The position numbers and the translations under genes are program-made. From the NCBI RefSeq assembly GCF_015354335.1, contig NZ_JADKYR010000004.1, positions 124,001 through 188,000 of the forward strand: DNA of 64,000 nucleotides, in the 5' to 3' direction. This DNA comes from Methylophilus sp. 13. GTDB taxonomy: Bacteria; Pseudomonadota; Gammaproteobacteria; Burkholderiales; Methylophilaceae. Below the pieces are notes generated by a model. That model worked only from the letters and a program-made list of their open reading frames with translations, was not told where the DNA came from and did no database searches. The stretch's first letter is position 1, and each line of letters begins with the position of its first letter. Positions 17,806-26,843 of this stretch are shown in pieces.

Positions 17806-19986
17806 ATGAACGCTTATAAAAAAGTCCTGATTGCAGTCATGTATGCAACGGTTTTTATGGATGCTTCCGCTGAAGAGTCTGAATTAGACACTTTGGGCGA
17901 GGTGAAAGTGAAAGCTTCTGCTGATGCGAATGCTAAAGGCCTGATGAAGCCTTATGCTGGCGGACAGGTTGCGAAAGGCGGGCGGGTTGGCGTGCTTGGC
18001 AATAAAGATGCCATGGATACCCCATTTTCAATCAACGCATATACCAATGAGTTGATCCAGAACCAACAGGCAAAAAGTGTAGGGGATGTGTTACTAAATG
18101 ATCCTTCCGTACGCGTTGCCCGTGGCTTTGGCAACTTTCAGGAGTCATATTTTATTCGTGGTTTTCAACTGTATTCCGATAGTGTTGCATATAACGGGTT
18201 GTATGGAATACTTCCAAGACAGTATATTGCGGCCGAGCTCTTTGAGCGTGTTGAGGTTCTGCGTGGTGCCTCCGCATTCTTAAATGGGACAAGCCCGAAT
18301 GGGGATGCCATTGGAGGCTCGATTTCTTTACTGCCAAAGCGAGCACCAAATGAGCCATTGAGCGTAGTAAATGCTGGCTGGAGTTCTGGTAACCAACAAC
18401 TTATTTCTGCAGATGTGGCAAGACGTTTTGGCCCGGATGACAGTGCCGGTATTCGGTTGAATGTGTCTAGGCGTGATGGCGGTACTGCAGTTGATAAAGA
18501 ACATGCTGAAGTTGATCTGATTTCGCTGGCATTAGATTGGCGCGGCGAGAATTTGCGGTTGTCTGGGGATATCGGGTATCAGGATAATCATCTGAAGCAA
18601 ACGCGCACAAACGTCACGCTTGCTGCGTCGACAGGTGTACCGCGAGCGCCTAGTAGTGATTCAAACTGGGCGCAGCCATGGTCTTACTCTAATGAGCGGG
18701 ACACCTTCGGGACTTTGCGTGGTGAATACGATTTAACTGACAAAGTGACAGCTTACTTTGCCGGAGGCTTCCGTGAGTCACATGAAGCTAACTCGTTAGC
18801 AAATTTGACAGTCAACAACTCTGCGACTGGCACGGGTACTTTCTATCGTTTTGACAATACCAGAGAAGACTCGGTAAGAACCGGTGAAGTTGGCCTAAAA
18901 GGTAAGTTTGAAACGGGTTCTATCAGCCATGACGTTGTATTAAATGCAAACTTATATCATTTTGAGAAAAAAGCAGCGTATACGTTTGATTCTGGTAATC
19001 AGCTCAATACCAACTTATATGCCCCAACTTATTATGCCCTGCCTGCATTTACTGCAGGCGCAGGTTCAGGTGGTGTGTTGGATAATCCGAATACGACAGG
19101 TAGAACGATTTTACGTAGCCTTGCCATAGGTGACACACTGGCCATGTTAGATAATCAGTTGTTGTTGACGCTAGGGGTGAGAAGTCAGCAAATAGCTGCG
19201 ACAACCTATGATTACAATGGCGTGTTTAGTAGTGCGTACGACAAGACGAAGCTGAGCCCTGTGTTGGGTGCGGTAGTAAAACCCTGGGACGGCATCTCTC
19301 TCTATGCTAATTACATTGAAGGCTTGTCACAAGGGGCAACAGCTCCAGGAACCACCGCTAATCGAGGTGAGACGCTTGCCCCCTATGTCTCAAAACAGAA
19401 AGAAGTGGGAGCCAAGTTTGATTTTGGTAAGGTTCGGGTGACTACTGCTTACTTTACCACTGAGAAACCACGCGGTTTTATCAATGCGGCGAATGTATTT
19501 ACTTCGCAAGGGAAAGAAGAACACCAAGGGGTTGAACTGATGACTTATGGTCAGATTTCGCCCAGTTTGCGGGTGTTGGGGGGGATTACCTGGTTGGATG
19601 CCAAACAGAAGAATACGGGCAATGCCTCGACGGAAGATAAGCAAACGATTGGTATTCCAGATCAACAAGCTAACCTGGGTCTAGAGTGGGATGCATTTAT
19701 GGTGCCTGGTTTAACATTTGATGCGCGTGTGATTACTACTGGCCATGTGTATGGTAATGGCACAAACACTCAAAGACTGCCAGGTTGGACCCGTTTAGAT
19801 ATCGGCGCAAGATATGCGACTGAGATTGAAGGGCATTTATTAACCGTTCGTGGCCGTATTGATAACATCACAGATCGTGATTATTGGGCCTCTGCAGGTG
19901 GTTATGCAGGGCTAACCTCTAATTCCGGCTATCTGGTGTTGGGTGCGCCACGGACTATCACCGTCAGCGCCCAGCTTGATTTTTAA
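17806..19986 (+). CDS. TonB-dependent siderophore receptor (FcuA/FhuE-like)
   Basis: A 726-residue outer-membrane receptor. ATG 17806 gives a signal peptide ending near MDASA, while an upstream open frame is only overlap with the previous gene. The TonB box (about LDTLGEVKVKA), plug (about residues 65-180, with FERVEVLRGASAFLNGTSPNGDAIGGSISLLPKR) and a barrel ending in ISVSAQLDF-like terminal Phe (VSAQLDF) are visible. Unlike three neighbouring receptors it has neither Fur box nor leader element, so it may be expressed by read-through from 15642 or translationally paired with the PepSY gene 17 bp downstream. Confidence 0.9.
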   Translation: MNAYKKVLIAVMYATVFMDASAEESELDTLGEVKVKASADANAKGLMKPYAGGQVAKGGRVGVLGNKDAMDTPFSINAYTNELIQNQQAKSVGDVLLNDPSVRVARGFGNFQESYFIRGFQLYSDSVAYNGLYGILPRQYIAAELFERVEVLRGASAFLNGTSPNGDAIGGSISLLPKRAPNEPLSVVNAGWSSGNQQLISADVARRFGPDDSAGIRLNVSRRDGGTAVDKEHAEVDLISLALDWRGENLRLSGDIGYQDNHLKQTRTNVTLAASTGVPRAPSSDSNWAQPWSYSNERDTFGTLRGEYDLTDKVTAYFAGGFRESHEANSLANLTVNNSATGTGTFYRFDNTREDSVRTGEVGLKGKFETGSISHDVVLNANLYHFEKKAAYTFDSGNQLNTNLYAPTYYALPAFTAGAGSGGVLDNPNTTGRTILRSLAIGDTLAMLDNQLLLTLGVRSQQIAATTYDYNGVFSSAYDKTKLSPVLGAVVKPWDGISLYANYIEGLSQGATAPGTTANRGETLAPYVSKQKEVGAKFDFGKVRVTTAYFTTEKPRGFINAANVFTSQGKEEHQGVELMTYGQISPSLRVLGGITWLDAKQKNTGNASTEDKQTIGIPDQQANLGLEWDAFMVPGLTFDARVITTGHVYGNGTNTQRLPGWTRLDIGARYATEIEGHLLTVRGRIDNITDRDYWASAGGYAGLTSNSGYLVLGAPRTITVSAQLDF

Positions 19987-20003
19987 ATACGAGGTAATTT
20001 GTT

Positions 20004-21284
20004 TTGCGTTCGTCTTTATTATTGGTACATCGGTGGTTAGGCATGGCTAGTGCTTTGTTTCTAATGATCACCGGGCTCACTGGTGCCATTATTTCATGGG
20101 ATCACGAGATTGATACGTTACTGAATCCAGCGTGGATGCATAGCAAGTCACAAGGTGCGCATCAGTCGACATTAGTGCTTGCAAAACAGGTGTCAGAGCG
20201 CTATCCACAAGTTCAGGTCAGTTCGATTCCGCTGAGTGTTGAAGAGGGGCATACGCTGACCATTGGCGTCAGGCCATTATCTAATCCACCGGATGGCATG
20301 GTGCCTGTTAAATTTAACCAGGTGTTTATTGACCCCGTCACCGGCCAGGAGCTAGGCAAGCGGGAGTGGGGCGCCGTGTGGCCGGTAGATCGGACCAATG
20401 TCGTCTCTTTTTTGTATAAGTTGCATTACAGTTTGCACCTGCCCGAAATGTGGGGAATCGACCGCTGGGGACTATGGTTGTTAGGCGGCGTTGCGCTGAT
20501 TTGGCTGATTGATAGTTTTGTTGGTTTTTATCTTACCTTGCCCAAGTTTGCCAACACCCCAAAAACCAAATTGCACAAAGTACAACAGAACACCCAAGCC
20601 TCGTTCTGGAAGCGCTGGTGGCCTGCATGGAAAATGCGCTGGAACAGCAGTACGCACAAACGTTACTTTGATATGCATCGTGCTTTTGGCTTATGGACAT
20701 GGATATTGCTGATGATTCTGGCATTTTCTGCCTTTGCCCTTAATTTACGCCGTGAAGTCTTTATGCCAGTCATGAAGTCTGCGTTCACACTGACGCCCAC
20801 TCCTTCAGATATACGTCCGCGCTTACCGGTCTCACAACAATTACCACCGCAGGTAGATTATGGAAAAGTGCTGGCGATGGCGATCAAGGAGGCGCGTAGG
20901 CAAGGCTGGCATGAGCCAGCAGGACGCATATCTTATAGCGCGGCATACCAGTTGTTTAATGTGGATTTTTATTATCCTGATGCCGATCATGGTGTGGCAG
21001 GTGCCGGCCATAAACGTTTGTATTACGATAGCTTGGATGCACATTATGTTGGCAAACGTATTCCTTGGGAAGGCACAGCAGGTGATGTGATTGTGCAAGC
21101 CCAATTCCCCCTGCATTCTGGCCGTATCTTGGGCCTGCCCGGCAGGATTATGATTTCTGTCATGGGAATGGTGGTGGCCACGCTTTCTGCAACGGGCGTG
21201 TATTTATGGTGGAAAAAGCGCAAGGCACGAAGCATTTCTGAGGGAATGCTGCGCATGAATTCGTTGCGTACGCATCGTTCATGA
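20004..21284 (+). CDS. PepSY-associated transmembrane protein (second copy), TTG start
   Basis: A 426-residue inner-membrane protein of the PepSY_TM family. Helices lie at about residues 12-34, 155-178, 228-250 and 378-400, with the family features LLVHRWLGMASALFLMITGLTGA, HYSLHLP, MHRAFGLWTW and PLHSGRILGLPGR. GAGGT eight bases before TTG 20004 and the conserved RSSLLLVHRWLG beginning support TTG over the ATG at 20043. It follows the receptor at 17806 by 17 bp. Likely function is ferric-siderophore reduction or processing; inferred. Confidence 0.82.
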   Translation: MRSSLLLVHRWLGMASALFLMITGLTGAIISWDHEIDTLLNPAWMHSKSQGAHQSTLVLAKQVSERYPQVQVSSIPLSVEEGHTLTIGVRPLSNPPDGMVPVKFNQVFIDPVTGQELGKREWGAVWPVDRTNVVSFLYKLHYSLHLPEMWGIDRWGLWLLGGVALIWLIDSFVGFYLTLPKFANTPKTKLHKVQQNTQASFWKRWWPAWKMRWNSSTHKRYFDMHRAFGLWTWILLMILAFSAFALNLRREVFMPVMKSAFTLTPTPSDIRPRLPVSQQLPPQVDYGKVLAMAIKEARRQGWHEPAGRISYSAAYQLFNVDFYYPDADHGVAGAGHKRLYYDSLDAHYVGKRIPWEGTAGDVIVQAQFPLHSGRILGLPGRIMISVMGMVVATLSATGVYLWWKKRKARSISEGMLRMNSLRTHRS

Positions 21285-21413
21285 GCGCTTTAGCCACACT
21301 TACGTGGCGTTATTAAAACGCCAACCTCTTAGCAATCCGGTATGTTTACTGGCCCCTGGCAGGGAGGGGTGCTGAGGGTGTTGAAAATAAAAATCAGATT
21401 GATCTTGTTGTTT

Positions 21414-21462
21414 GCCAGCCATCGAGTTACGCACTCCAGTAGCCAGCTTTATTTAATGGGAG
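21414..21462 (+). promoter_or_regulatory. Leader RNA element, copy C (siderophore receptor 21469)
   Basis: Block one GCCAGCCATCGAG at 21414-21426, block two CCAGTAGCCAGC at 21436-21447. CACTCC (21432-21437) forms a perfect six-bp pairing with GGAGTG (21459-21464), which includes the ribosome site of GTG 21469. The competing pairing is GAGT (21424-21427) with ACTC (21433-21436). No Fur box is visible upstream. Confidence 0.65.
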
Positions 21463-21468
21463 TGTTGT

Positions 21469-23625
21469 GTGACCGTGATTCGATTAAAAACAGTTTATTT
21501 GTCGTTGTTGTTAGCCTTGCCGATGTCGGCTGTTTGGGCGCAGGGGGAGGCTGAGAAGACTGCTTCTGCGCCAGCTGCAACAAACACTGATGACGATCAG
21601 CAAACTCTGGGGGAAGTTGAGGTATCGACCAGCCGTCGCCAGAGTTTTCACTCAAACACGGTACAGGTCGGGACTTTCAGAGACATGAATCCGCTGGACG
21701 TGCCCTTGACCGTGAACACGGTGACGCGTGAGGTGTTGGATGCGCAAGCGACCAACTCATTGTTTGGCGCATTGCGGAACACCGCGGGGGTTTCGCGCTC
21801 GCAATTGAGTGGCTCGACCTATGACAATATTGCGATCCGCGGCATTCTGGTCGAGAACCGCGGAAACTACCGGCTCAATGGTTCGTTGCCGATTATTAAC
21901 CTGATTGATACGCCGCTAGAAAACAAAGAGCGGGTAGAAGTGCTCAAAGGGGCTTCGTCTCTGTATTACGGCTTGGTGCCGCCCTCTGGCATTATCAACC
22001 TGGTGACCAAGCGGGCTGGTCAGGTTGAAAACAAAAGCCTGACGCTGTCTACCAATGAATTTGGCACGCGTAGCGCCCATGTGGACTATGGCAAGCGCTT
22101 TGGCGCTGATCAGCAGTTTGGTGCACGCTTTAACGTGGTCACTGGCAGTGAAGATATTGGCATTGACCATTATGACGGCAGCCGTGGTCTGGTCTCAGCC
22201 GCATTGGATTGGCGTGCAAACGATAAATTGTCTTTCAAGCTTGACCTTGAGCATTACCGCAAAGATGTTTCAGAGCAGGCTGCGATTGTAGTGCCTAATG
22301 CTGTCAACGGTAAGATCACGCTGCCGCCTGTGCCAGCAGCGACACAAAACCTGGCGGGCAAATGGCAGCACTATGATGCTGAGGCAACCAATATTCTGTT
22401 CAGGACCGATTATGCCTTGAGTGATGACTGGAGTTGGTTGTTTGAAGCTGGACGAGCTAAGACGGAGCGCGACCGTAACTTTTCACAGTTTCAGAACTTT
22501 AACCCGCTTACGGGTGAAGGAGAGTTGCAAATTTCATTTACACGGAATCAAGTGTTTACCAACACCAACTTTAGAACCGAGTTGCTTGGTTTGCTGGAGA
22601 CAGGCCCGATCAAGCATCAGCTCACCTTGGGATACACCAGCAATCAGCGTGAGGGCGTGACACCTATGTTTGCAACTCGTACATTGACTCAAAACTATTT
22701 TAATCCCAGAGTCGTTCCTGTGCTTGCGGCGGTTTCCAATAACCGTTTATCTGACCAGACAATTCTGGATCGAGGCCTGTATGTATTTGATCAAATGGCG
22801 TTGACAGACCAATGGACCCTCATGGCAGGTGCGCGGCAAAGTCGTTATGACACTGAGACCATTGCCACCAATGCAGGCACGGCAACGACTACGCGCTTCA
22901 ACGCCAAAAAAGTCATTCCCTCCGTGGCGCTGATGTACAAAGTTCAGCCAAATATTTCTCTCTACGCCAGCTACATTGAAGGTTTTGAGGACAGTGGGCA
23001 AGTTCCGACTAGATGGTCAAATGCTGGCGAGTTACTCAATCCTGCGAAATCAAGACAAAAAGAAATTGGTGCAAAGGCGCAAGTGTTTGATCGTTTTTTG
23101 CTGCAATTGGCCTATTTTGATATTGAGCGTGCCGCCGCATTTGGTTATCCGAGTACTAATATCTATAAGATTAACGGTGACGCAAATTATCAAGGCTTGG
23201 AATTTGCTGCTACTGGCGAGTTGACGGAGAGGCTGTCTGTTGCCGCCTCTTTCCTGCTGATGGATGCGACCTTGAAAACACCTGACGCGGCCAGCAATGG
23301 CAATATGCCAGAGAATACGCCAGAGAAAACTGCCAGTCTGTTTGGCGAATACCAGATTGCGCAGGTCCCAGGCCTGTTTTTGAGCGCGGGCTTGTTTTAT
23401 AGCGGCAAGCAACAGGTGAATGCATTTAATCAAGCTAGCATAGATGGCTACACGATTGGGTCGGTAGGGGCCAGATACAAGACCCTGCTGGGCAAGCAAA
23501 AAGCCACTTTTCAGGTCGTGGTCGACAATGTCACGGATAAAGACTACTGGAGTACCGCAGGGAACAGCCTGTTAGGCGTCGGCCGACCAAGAACCTTGCA
23601 GGCCAATCTGCGCCTGGATTTTTAA
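21469..23625 (+). CDS. TonB-dependent siderophore receptor, GTG start
   Basis: A 718-residue outer-membrane receptor. The signal peptide ends at VWAQG (about residue 24). The TonB box is near TLGEVEVSTS, and the plug spans about residues 60-175 (PLDVPLTVNTVTREVLDA, then VEVLKGASSLYYGLVPPSGIINLVTKRAG). The barrel ends in LQANLRLDF. GGAG six bases before GTG 21469 fixes the start. The plug style resembles FhuE/FpvA-like receptors with a PPSG loop. The gene stands alone after a 184-bp gap and ends 302 bp before the next receptor. Confidence 0.9.
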   Translation: MTVIRLKTVYLSLLLALPMSAVWAQGEAEKTASAPAATNTDDDQQTLGEVEVSTSRRQSFHSNTVQVGTFRDMNPLDVPLTVNTVTREVLDAQATNSLFGALRNTAGVSRSQLSGSTYDNIAIRGILVENRGNYRLNGSLPIINLIDTPLENKERVEVLKGASSLYYGLVPPSGIINLVTKRAGQVENKSLTLSTNEFGTRSAHVDYGKRFGADQQFGARFNVVTGSEDIGIDHYDGSRGLVSAALDWRANDKLSFKLDLEHYRKDVSEQAAIVVPNAVNGKITLPPVPAATQNLAGKWQHYDAEATNILFRTDYALSDDWSWLFEAGRAKTERDRNFSQFQNFNPLTGEGELQISFTRNQVFTNTNFRTELLGLLETGPIKHQLTLGYTSNQREGVTPMFATRTLTQNYFNPRVVPVLAAVSNNRLSDQTILDRGLYVFDQMALTDQWTLMAGARQSRYDTETIATNAGTATTTRFNAKKVIPSVALMYKVQPNISLYASYIEGFEDSGQVPTRWSNAGELLNPAKSRQKEIGAKAQVFDRFLLQLAYFDIERAAAFGYPSTNIYKINGDANYQGLEFAATGELTERLSVAASFLLMDATLKTPDAASNGNMPENTPEKTASLFGEYQIAQVPGLFLSAGLFYSGKQQVNAFNQASIDGYTIGSVGARYKTLLGKQKATFQVVVDNVTDKDYWSTAGNSLLGVGRPRTLQANLRLDF

Positions 23626-23827
23626 CTGGCCCCTGTCACACGCAGCTACTTTGATATTTGAATCAGGCTGGTTGCCCTGATGTGGTCTGTACCCAGAGCA
23701 CAGGCCGCACCTAATTACATTTAAACGTCACCGCTCAATTATGTTTGCAAATATGACGCTTGGGTTGCCACCCGTATTTACATTTGCACAAATAAATGTT
23801 CGCACAACCTTTCATTGCTTGTAAAAA

Positions 23828-23842
23828 TGAGAATTGTTATCA
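23828..23842. promoter_or_regulatory. Fur box for the 23928 receptor
   Basis: TGAGAATTGTTATCA matches the 7-1-7 Fur consensus at 13 of 15 positions. It ends 18 bp before leader element copy D, so the element should start near the transcription start. Confidence 0.8.
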
Positions 23843-23860
23843 TTCGTGCTTATTCAATTT

Positions 23861-23920
23861 GCAAGCCAACGAGCATTGTTTCCAGTAGCCAGCAATTAAC
23901 TCATTCAATCAATGACGGGA
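23861..23920 (+). promoter_or_regulatory. Leader RNA element, copy D (siderophore receptor 23928)
   Basis: Block one GCAAGCCAACGAG at 23861-23873, block two CCAGTAGCCAGC at 23882-23893. GTTTCC (23878-23883) pairs with GGGAAC (23917-23922), the ribosome site of ATG 23928, over six positions with one G-U. The bases differ from copy C (CACTCC/GGAGTG) yet pairing is kept. GAG (23871-23873) can pair with TTC (23880-23882) instead, only weakly. Confidence 0.65.
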
Positions 23921-23927
23921 ACTATTT

Positions 23928-26150
23928 ATGCCATCCGGCTTTAATAAAAAAACAATGACGATAGCGCTGATGATGGCGCTTCCAGCAATTGCGATCGCGG
24001 CAGATGAAGAGAAAAAAACTGCAGACGCGACTCAGACCATGACCGAGGTGAAGGTCAAAACGCAACGAATTCAAGATGCGCCTAATAAAGGCTATCAAGC
24101 GACCAAGACCCGCGTCGGTAAAACCTATCAGGATCCGCAAGATGTGCCGCAGGCAGTCACTACGCTAACCAGAGAATTGCTGCATGATCAGCAAGTGGGC
24201 TCACTACGTGAAGCCTTGCGGAATGTGGTTGGCTTATCAGTCAATGCGGCTGAAGGGGGCCGTGCTGGCGATAACTTTAACCTGCGCGGTTTTTATACCT
24301 TTGGCGATATTTACCTGGATAACATGCGTGACACCGCACAGTACAACCGCGAGACATTTAACCTGGAGCAGGTGGATGTACTGCGTGGTTCTGCGGCGAT
24401 GTTGTTTGGGCGTGGTCAGGCGGGTGGTGTGATTAACCAGGTCACCAAGATGGCTGAGTTAAATGACAAAAATACCGTGACAGGTAGCTTGGGCAATTAT
24501 GATTACCATCAGGCGACAGGCGACTTCAACAAGAAGCTGACAGACACTGCCGCGATTCGCGTGAATGTGATGGATCGTTACGAAGAAACGTATCGTAAGA
24601 ATCCAACGACAGGTGACCGCCCATCATTTGACCGTCAGGGGATTGCAATTAGCTTTGGAGCGGGCATAGGCACGGAAAATGAGTTTTTCTTAAATCACGT
24701 CTACACACAAACAAGAGATGTTCCAGACTTCGGTATCCGCTTTTTTAATAAGCGTCCTCAAAGTGATGCCTCAAATGGTGCGAGTGATAAAACATTCTGG
24801 GGTGCCAAAAACAACTTTGATGATAGTGATACACGCATTACGACGGGTATTTTTACTCACAAGTTTGATGATGATACGCAACTAAGAACACAACTTCGCC
24901 ATGCAAGTTACCAGCGTGCATACTGGGCTAAATTACCTCCTAATAACACAGCAACTCCAGCCTTTCCAACTGAAAATAGTAGCGTAGGGTCTAATCAAGC
25001 GCGCTATTTAAATTATGAAACAGTTAATTTGCAATCGGATTTCAGTACTAAATTTGAGCTAGGGGGCATGAAACACAGTCTCTTGTCTGGCGTTGAGTAT
25101 TTGCATGAAAACTCTTATCGTGCGAACTTGGTGGATCTGGATAGCTCTTCAGGGTTTTATTATCGCCGTCATGCTTATGATAAAAGCAACCCAACGAAAT
25201 TTGACGCTGACAACTATGCTGTCTATCTTCAAGATAGTGTTGAGTTTATTCCAAACTGGACAGCATTGGCTGGTATTCGTCGCGATGAAATGAAGGCCAA
25301 CTACTCTGCTGCGACATCACCCAAACTAGATTTTGGCGAGAACAGTTACCGGACGGGCTTGTCGTGGCAGCCAAATACCGATAGGCATTACTACCTCACT
25401 TTTAGTGATTCATTTAGTCCAACAGCGGACCTATATCAGTTTACGACGGTAAGGCAGCCTGCTGAGCGGGCCAGGACTCTAGAGCTTGGCTCTAAATGGT
25501 TGTTTATGGATGGGGATCTGGCCGTTAGAACTGCGTTGTTTACGACAACCAAAGATTGGGAACGTAATACGGATTTGTTAACAGCAGTGAATAATCCAAT
25601 TCTGACCAAGCGTCGCCGTACCAATGGTTTTGAGTTTGAAGTGACAGGCAAAGTGACCGATCGTTGGGATGTTTTCGCCGGGATTGCCCTGCTGGATGCC
25701 AAGATCATTAACCCGGCAGTTAATATTTGTGCGCAAATTGCTAATGGGTGTTCGACAGTTGGGCAGGTTAATGTTGCTGATCCGCGCTTTGCTGGAGAAC
25801 GTGCAAGAAACACTCCTATAGGCACATTTAATTTGTGGACTACCTATGCGCTGACCGATGCCTGGAAGATTGGTGGTGGAGTTGAAGCCAAGGGTGAGCG
25901 TTATGCATATGTTCCTTCTGCTACTGATGCGGGTACAAACTTTGTCAATGGTGTGTTTAAACCAAACGCTGCCCCTGGCTATGCAAGAGTGGATTTTATG
26001 GCAACGTATGAACAACCAAAATGGGCGGTCAGGCTAAATGTCAAAAACCTGCTTGATAAGGTATATTACGATGCAGTCTATGATAACGGTGGTTTAGTGG
26101 TTCCAGGCAACCGTCGTCAGGCTATCGTCACTACTGAGTACAAGTTTTAG
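23928..26150 (+). CDS. TonB-dependent catecholate siderophore receptor (Fiu-like)
   Basis: A 740-residue outer-membrane receptor. The signal peptide ends near AIAIAA. The plug (about residues 55-175) contains the Fiu-type run TYQDPQDVPQAVTTLTRELL and LEQVDVLRGSAAMLFGRGQAGGVINQVTK; the barrel ends in the aromatic YKF. It is followed at 8 bp by a PiuC-like gene, the same pairing as fiu-ybiX in E. coli, supporting a catecholate or monomeric catechol ligand. Preceded by a Fur box and leader element D. Confidence 0.92.
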   Translation: MPSGFNKKTMTIALMMALPAIAIAADEEKKTADATQTMTEVKVKTQRIQDAPNKGYQATKTRVGKTYQDPQDVPQAVTTLTRELLHDQQVGSLREALRNVVGLSVNAAEGGRAGDNFNLRGFYTFGDIYLDNMRDTAQYNRETFNLEQVDVLRGSAAMLFGRGQAGGVINQVTKMAELNDKNTVTGSLGNYDYHQATGDFNKKLTDTAAIRVNVMDRYEETYRKNPTTGDRPSFDRQGIAISFGAGIGTENEFFLNHVYTQTRDVPDFGIRFFNKRPQSDASNGASDKTFWGAKNNFDDSDTRITTGIFTHKFDDDTQLRTQLRHASYQRAYWAKLPPNNTATPAFPTENSSVGSNQARYLNYETVNLQSDFSTKFELGGMKHSLLSGVEYLHENSYRANLVDLDSSSGFYYRRHAYDKSNPTKFDADNYAVYLQDSVEFIPNWTALAGIRRDEMKANYSAATSPKLDFGENSYRTGLSWQPNTDRHYYLTFSDSFSPTADLYQFTTVRQPAERARTLELGSKWLFMDGDLAVRTALFTTTKDWERNTDLLTAVNNPILTKRRRTNGFEFEVTGKVTDRWDVFAGIALLDAKIINPAVNICAQIANGCSTVGQVNVADPRFAGERARNTPIGTFNLWTTYALTDAWKIGGGVEAKGERYAYVPSATDAGTNFVNGVFKPNAAPGYARVDFMATYEQPKWAVRLNVKNLLDKVYYDAVYDNGGLVVPGNRRQAIVTTEYKF

Positions 26151-26158
26151 GAGTTAAT

Positions 26159-26839
26159 TTGCTGTTAAGTTTACCGGGGGTTTTGCTTGAAGAAGAGCTG
26201 CATACTATCCGTTCCTTGCTGAAGCAGGCGCAATGGGTGGATGGCCGCACAACCGCCGGTATTCAGGCAGCCAGCGTTAAAAACAACCAGCAACTGGCCG
26301 AAGACGACCCGTTGCTGGCACAAATCCGCAGGATCGTTTTGCAGGCATTGCAGCGCGATCCTTTATTTTTTTCGGCCGCTTTGCCAGACAAAATCTTGCC
26401 GCCTTTTGTGAATCGTTATGCGGGTGAGACCAATGCCTATGGATTTCACGTCGATAGTGCCATGCGTCATATGCCGGATGGCAGTGCGCGGGTACGGGCA
26501 GATGTTTCGGCTACCTTGTTTTTTAACGACCCGGATGAATATGAAGGCGGTGAGCTGGTGGTGCAGGATGTGTTTGGTGACCAGCGCATCAAGCTCAAAG
26601 CGGGTGCTATCGTCATTTATCCTTCCAGCTCGGTGCATGCGGTGACGCCGGTCACGCGTGGTGAGCGCTTGGCCAGCTTTATGTTTATTCAGAGCATGGT
26701 GCGCGACGCCGCGCAACGGCGCATGCTGTTTGATATGGATATGGCCTTGGTTCGCTTGCGCCAGCAACAAGGTGAAACGCCAGAAGTGGTGCAGTTAACC
26801 GGCATTTACCATAATCTGTTGCGCCAGTGGGCGCTCTAA
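26159..26839 (+). CDS. PKHD-type Fe(II)/2-oxoglutarate dioxygenase (PiuC/YbiX family), TTG start
   Basis: A 226-residue cytosolic oxygenase that accompanies Fiu-type receptors. The iron ligands are His97 and Asp99 (FHVDSAM) and His160 (SSVHAVTPV); Arg170 would bind 2-oxoglutarate. TAGGAG at the receptor stop, about six bases before TTG 26159, fixes the start and couples the two genes. The in vivo substrate of the family is not known; a siderophore-related role is inferred from its constant link to iron-regulated receptors. Confidence 0.9.
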   Translation: MLLSLPGVLLEEELHTIRSLLKQAQWVDGRTTAGIQAASVKNNQQLAEDDPLLAQIRRIVLQALQRDPLFFSAALPDKILPPFVNRYAGETNAYGFHVDSAMRHMPDGSARVRADVSATLFFNDPDEYEGGELVVQDVFGDQRIKLKAGAIVIYPSSSVHAVTPVTRGERLASFMFIQSMVRDAAQRRMLFDMDMALVRLRQQQGETPEVVQLTGIYHNLLRQWAL

Positions 26840-26843
26840 GCGA

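Larger units (their letters stand above)
23626..23927. other. 302-bp intergenic region with Fur box and leader element
   Basis: Contains a short hairpin (ATCAGG/CCTGAT, about 23662-23681) after the upstream receptor, an AT-rich promoter stretch, the Fur box at 23828 and leader element copy D. No ORF is supported here. Confidence 0.6.
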
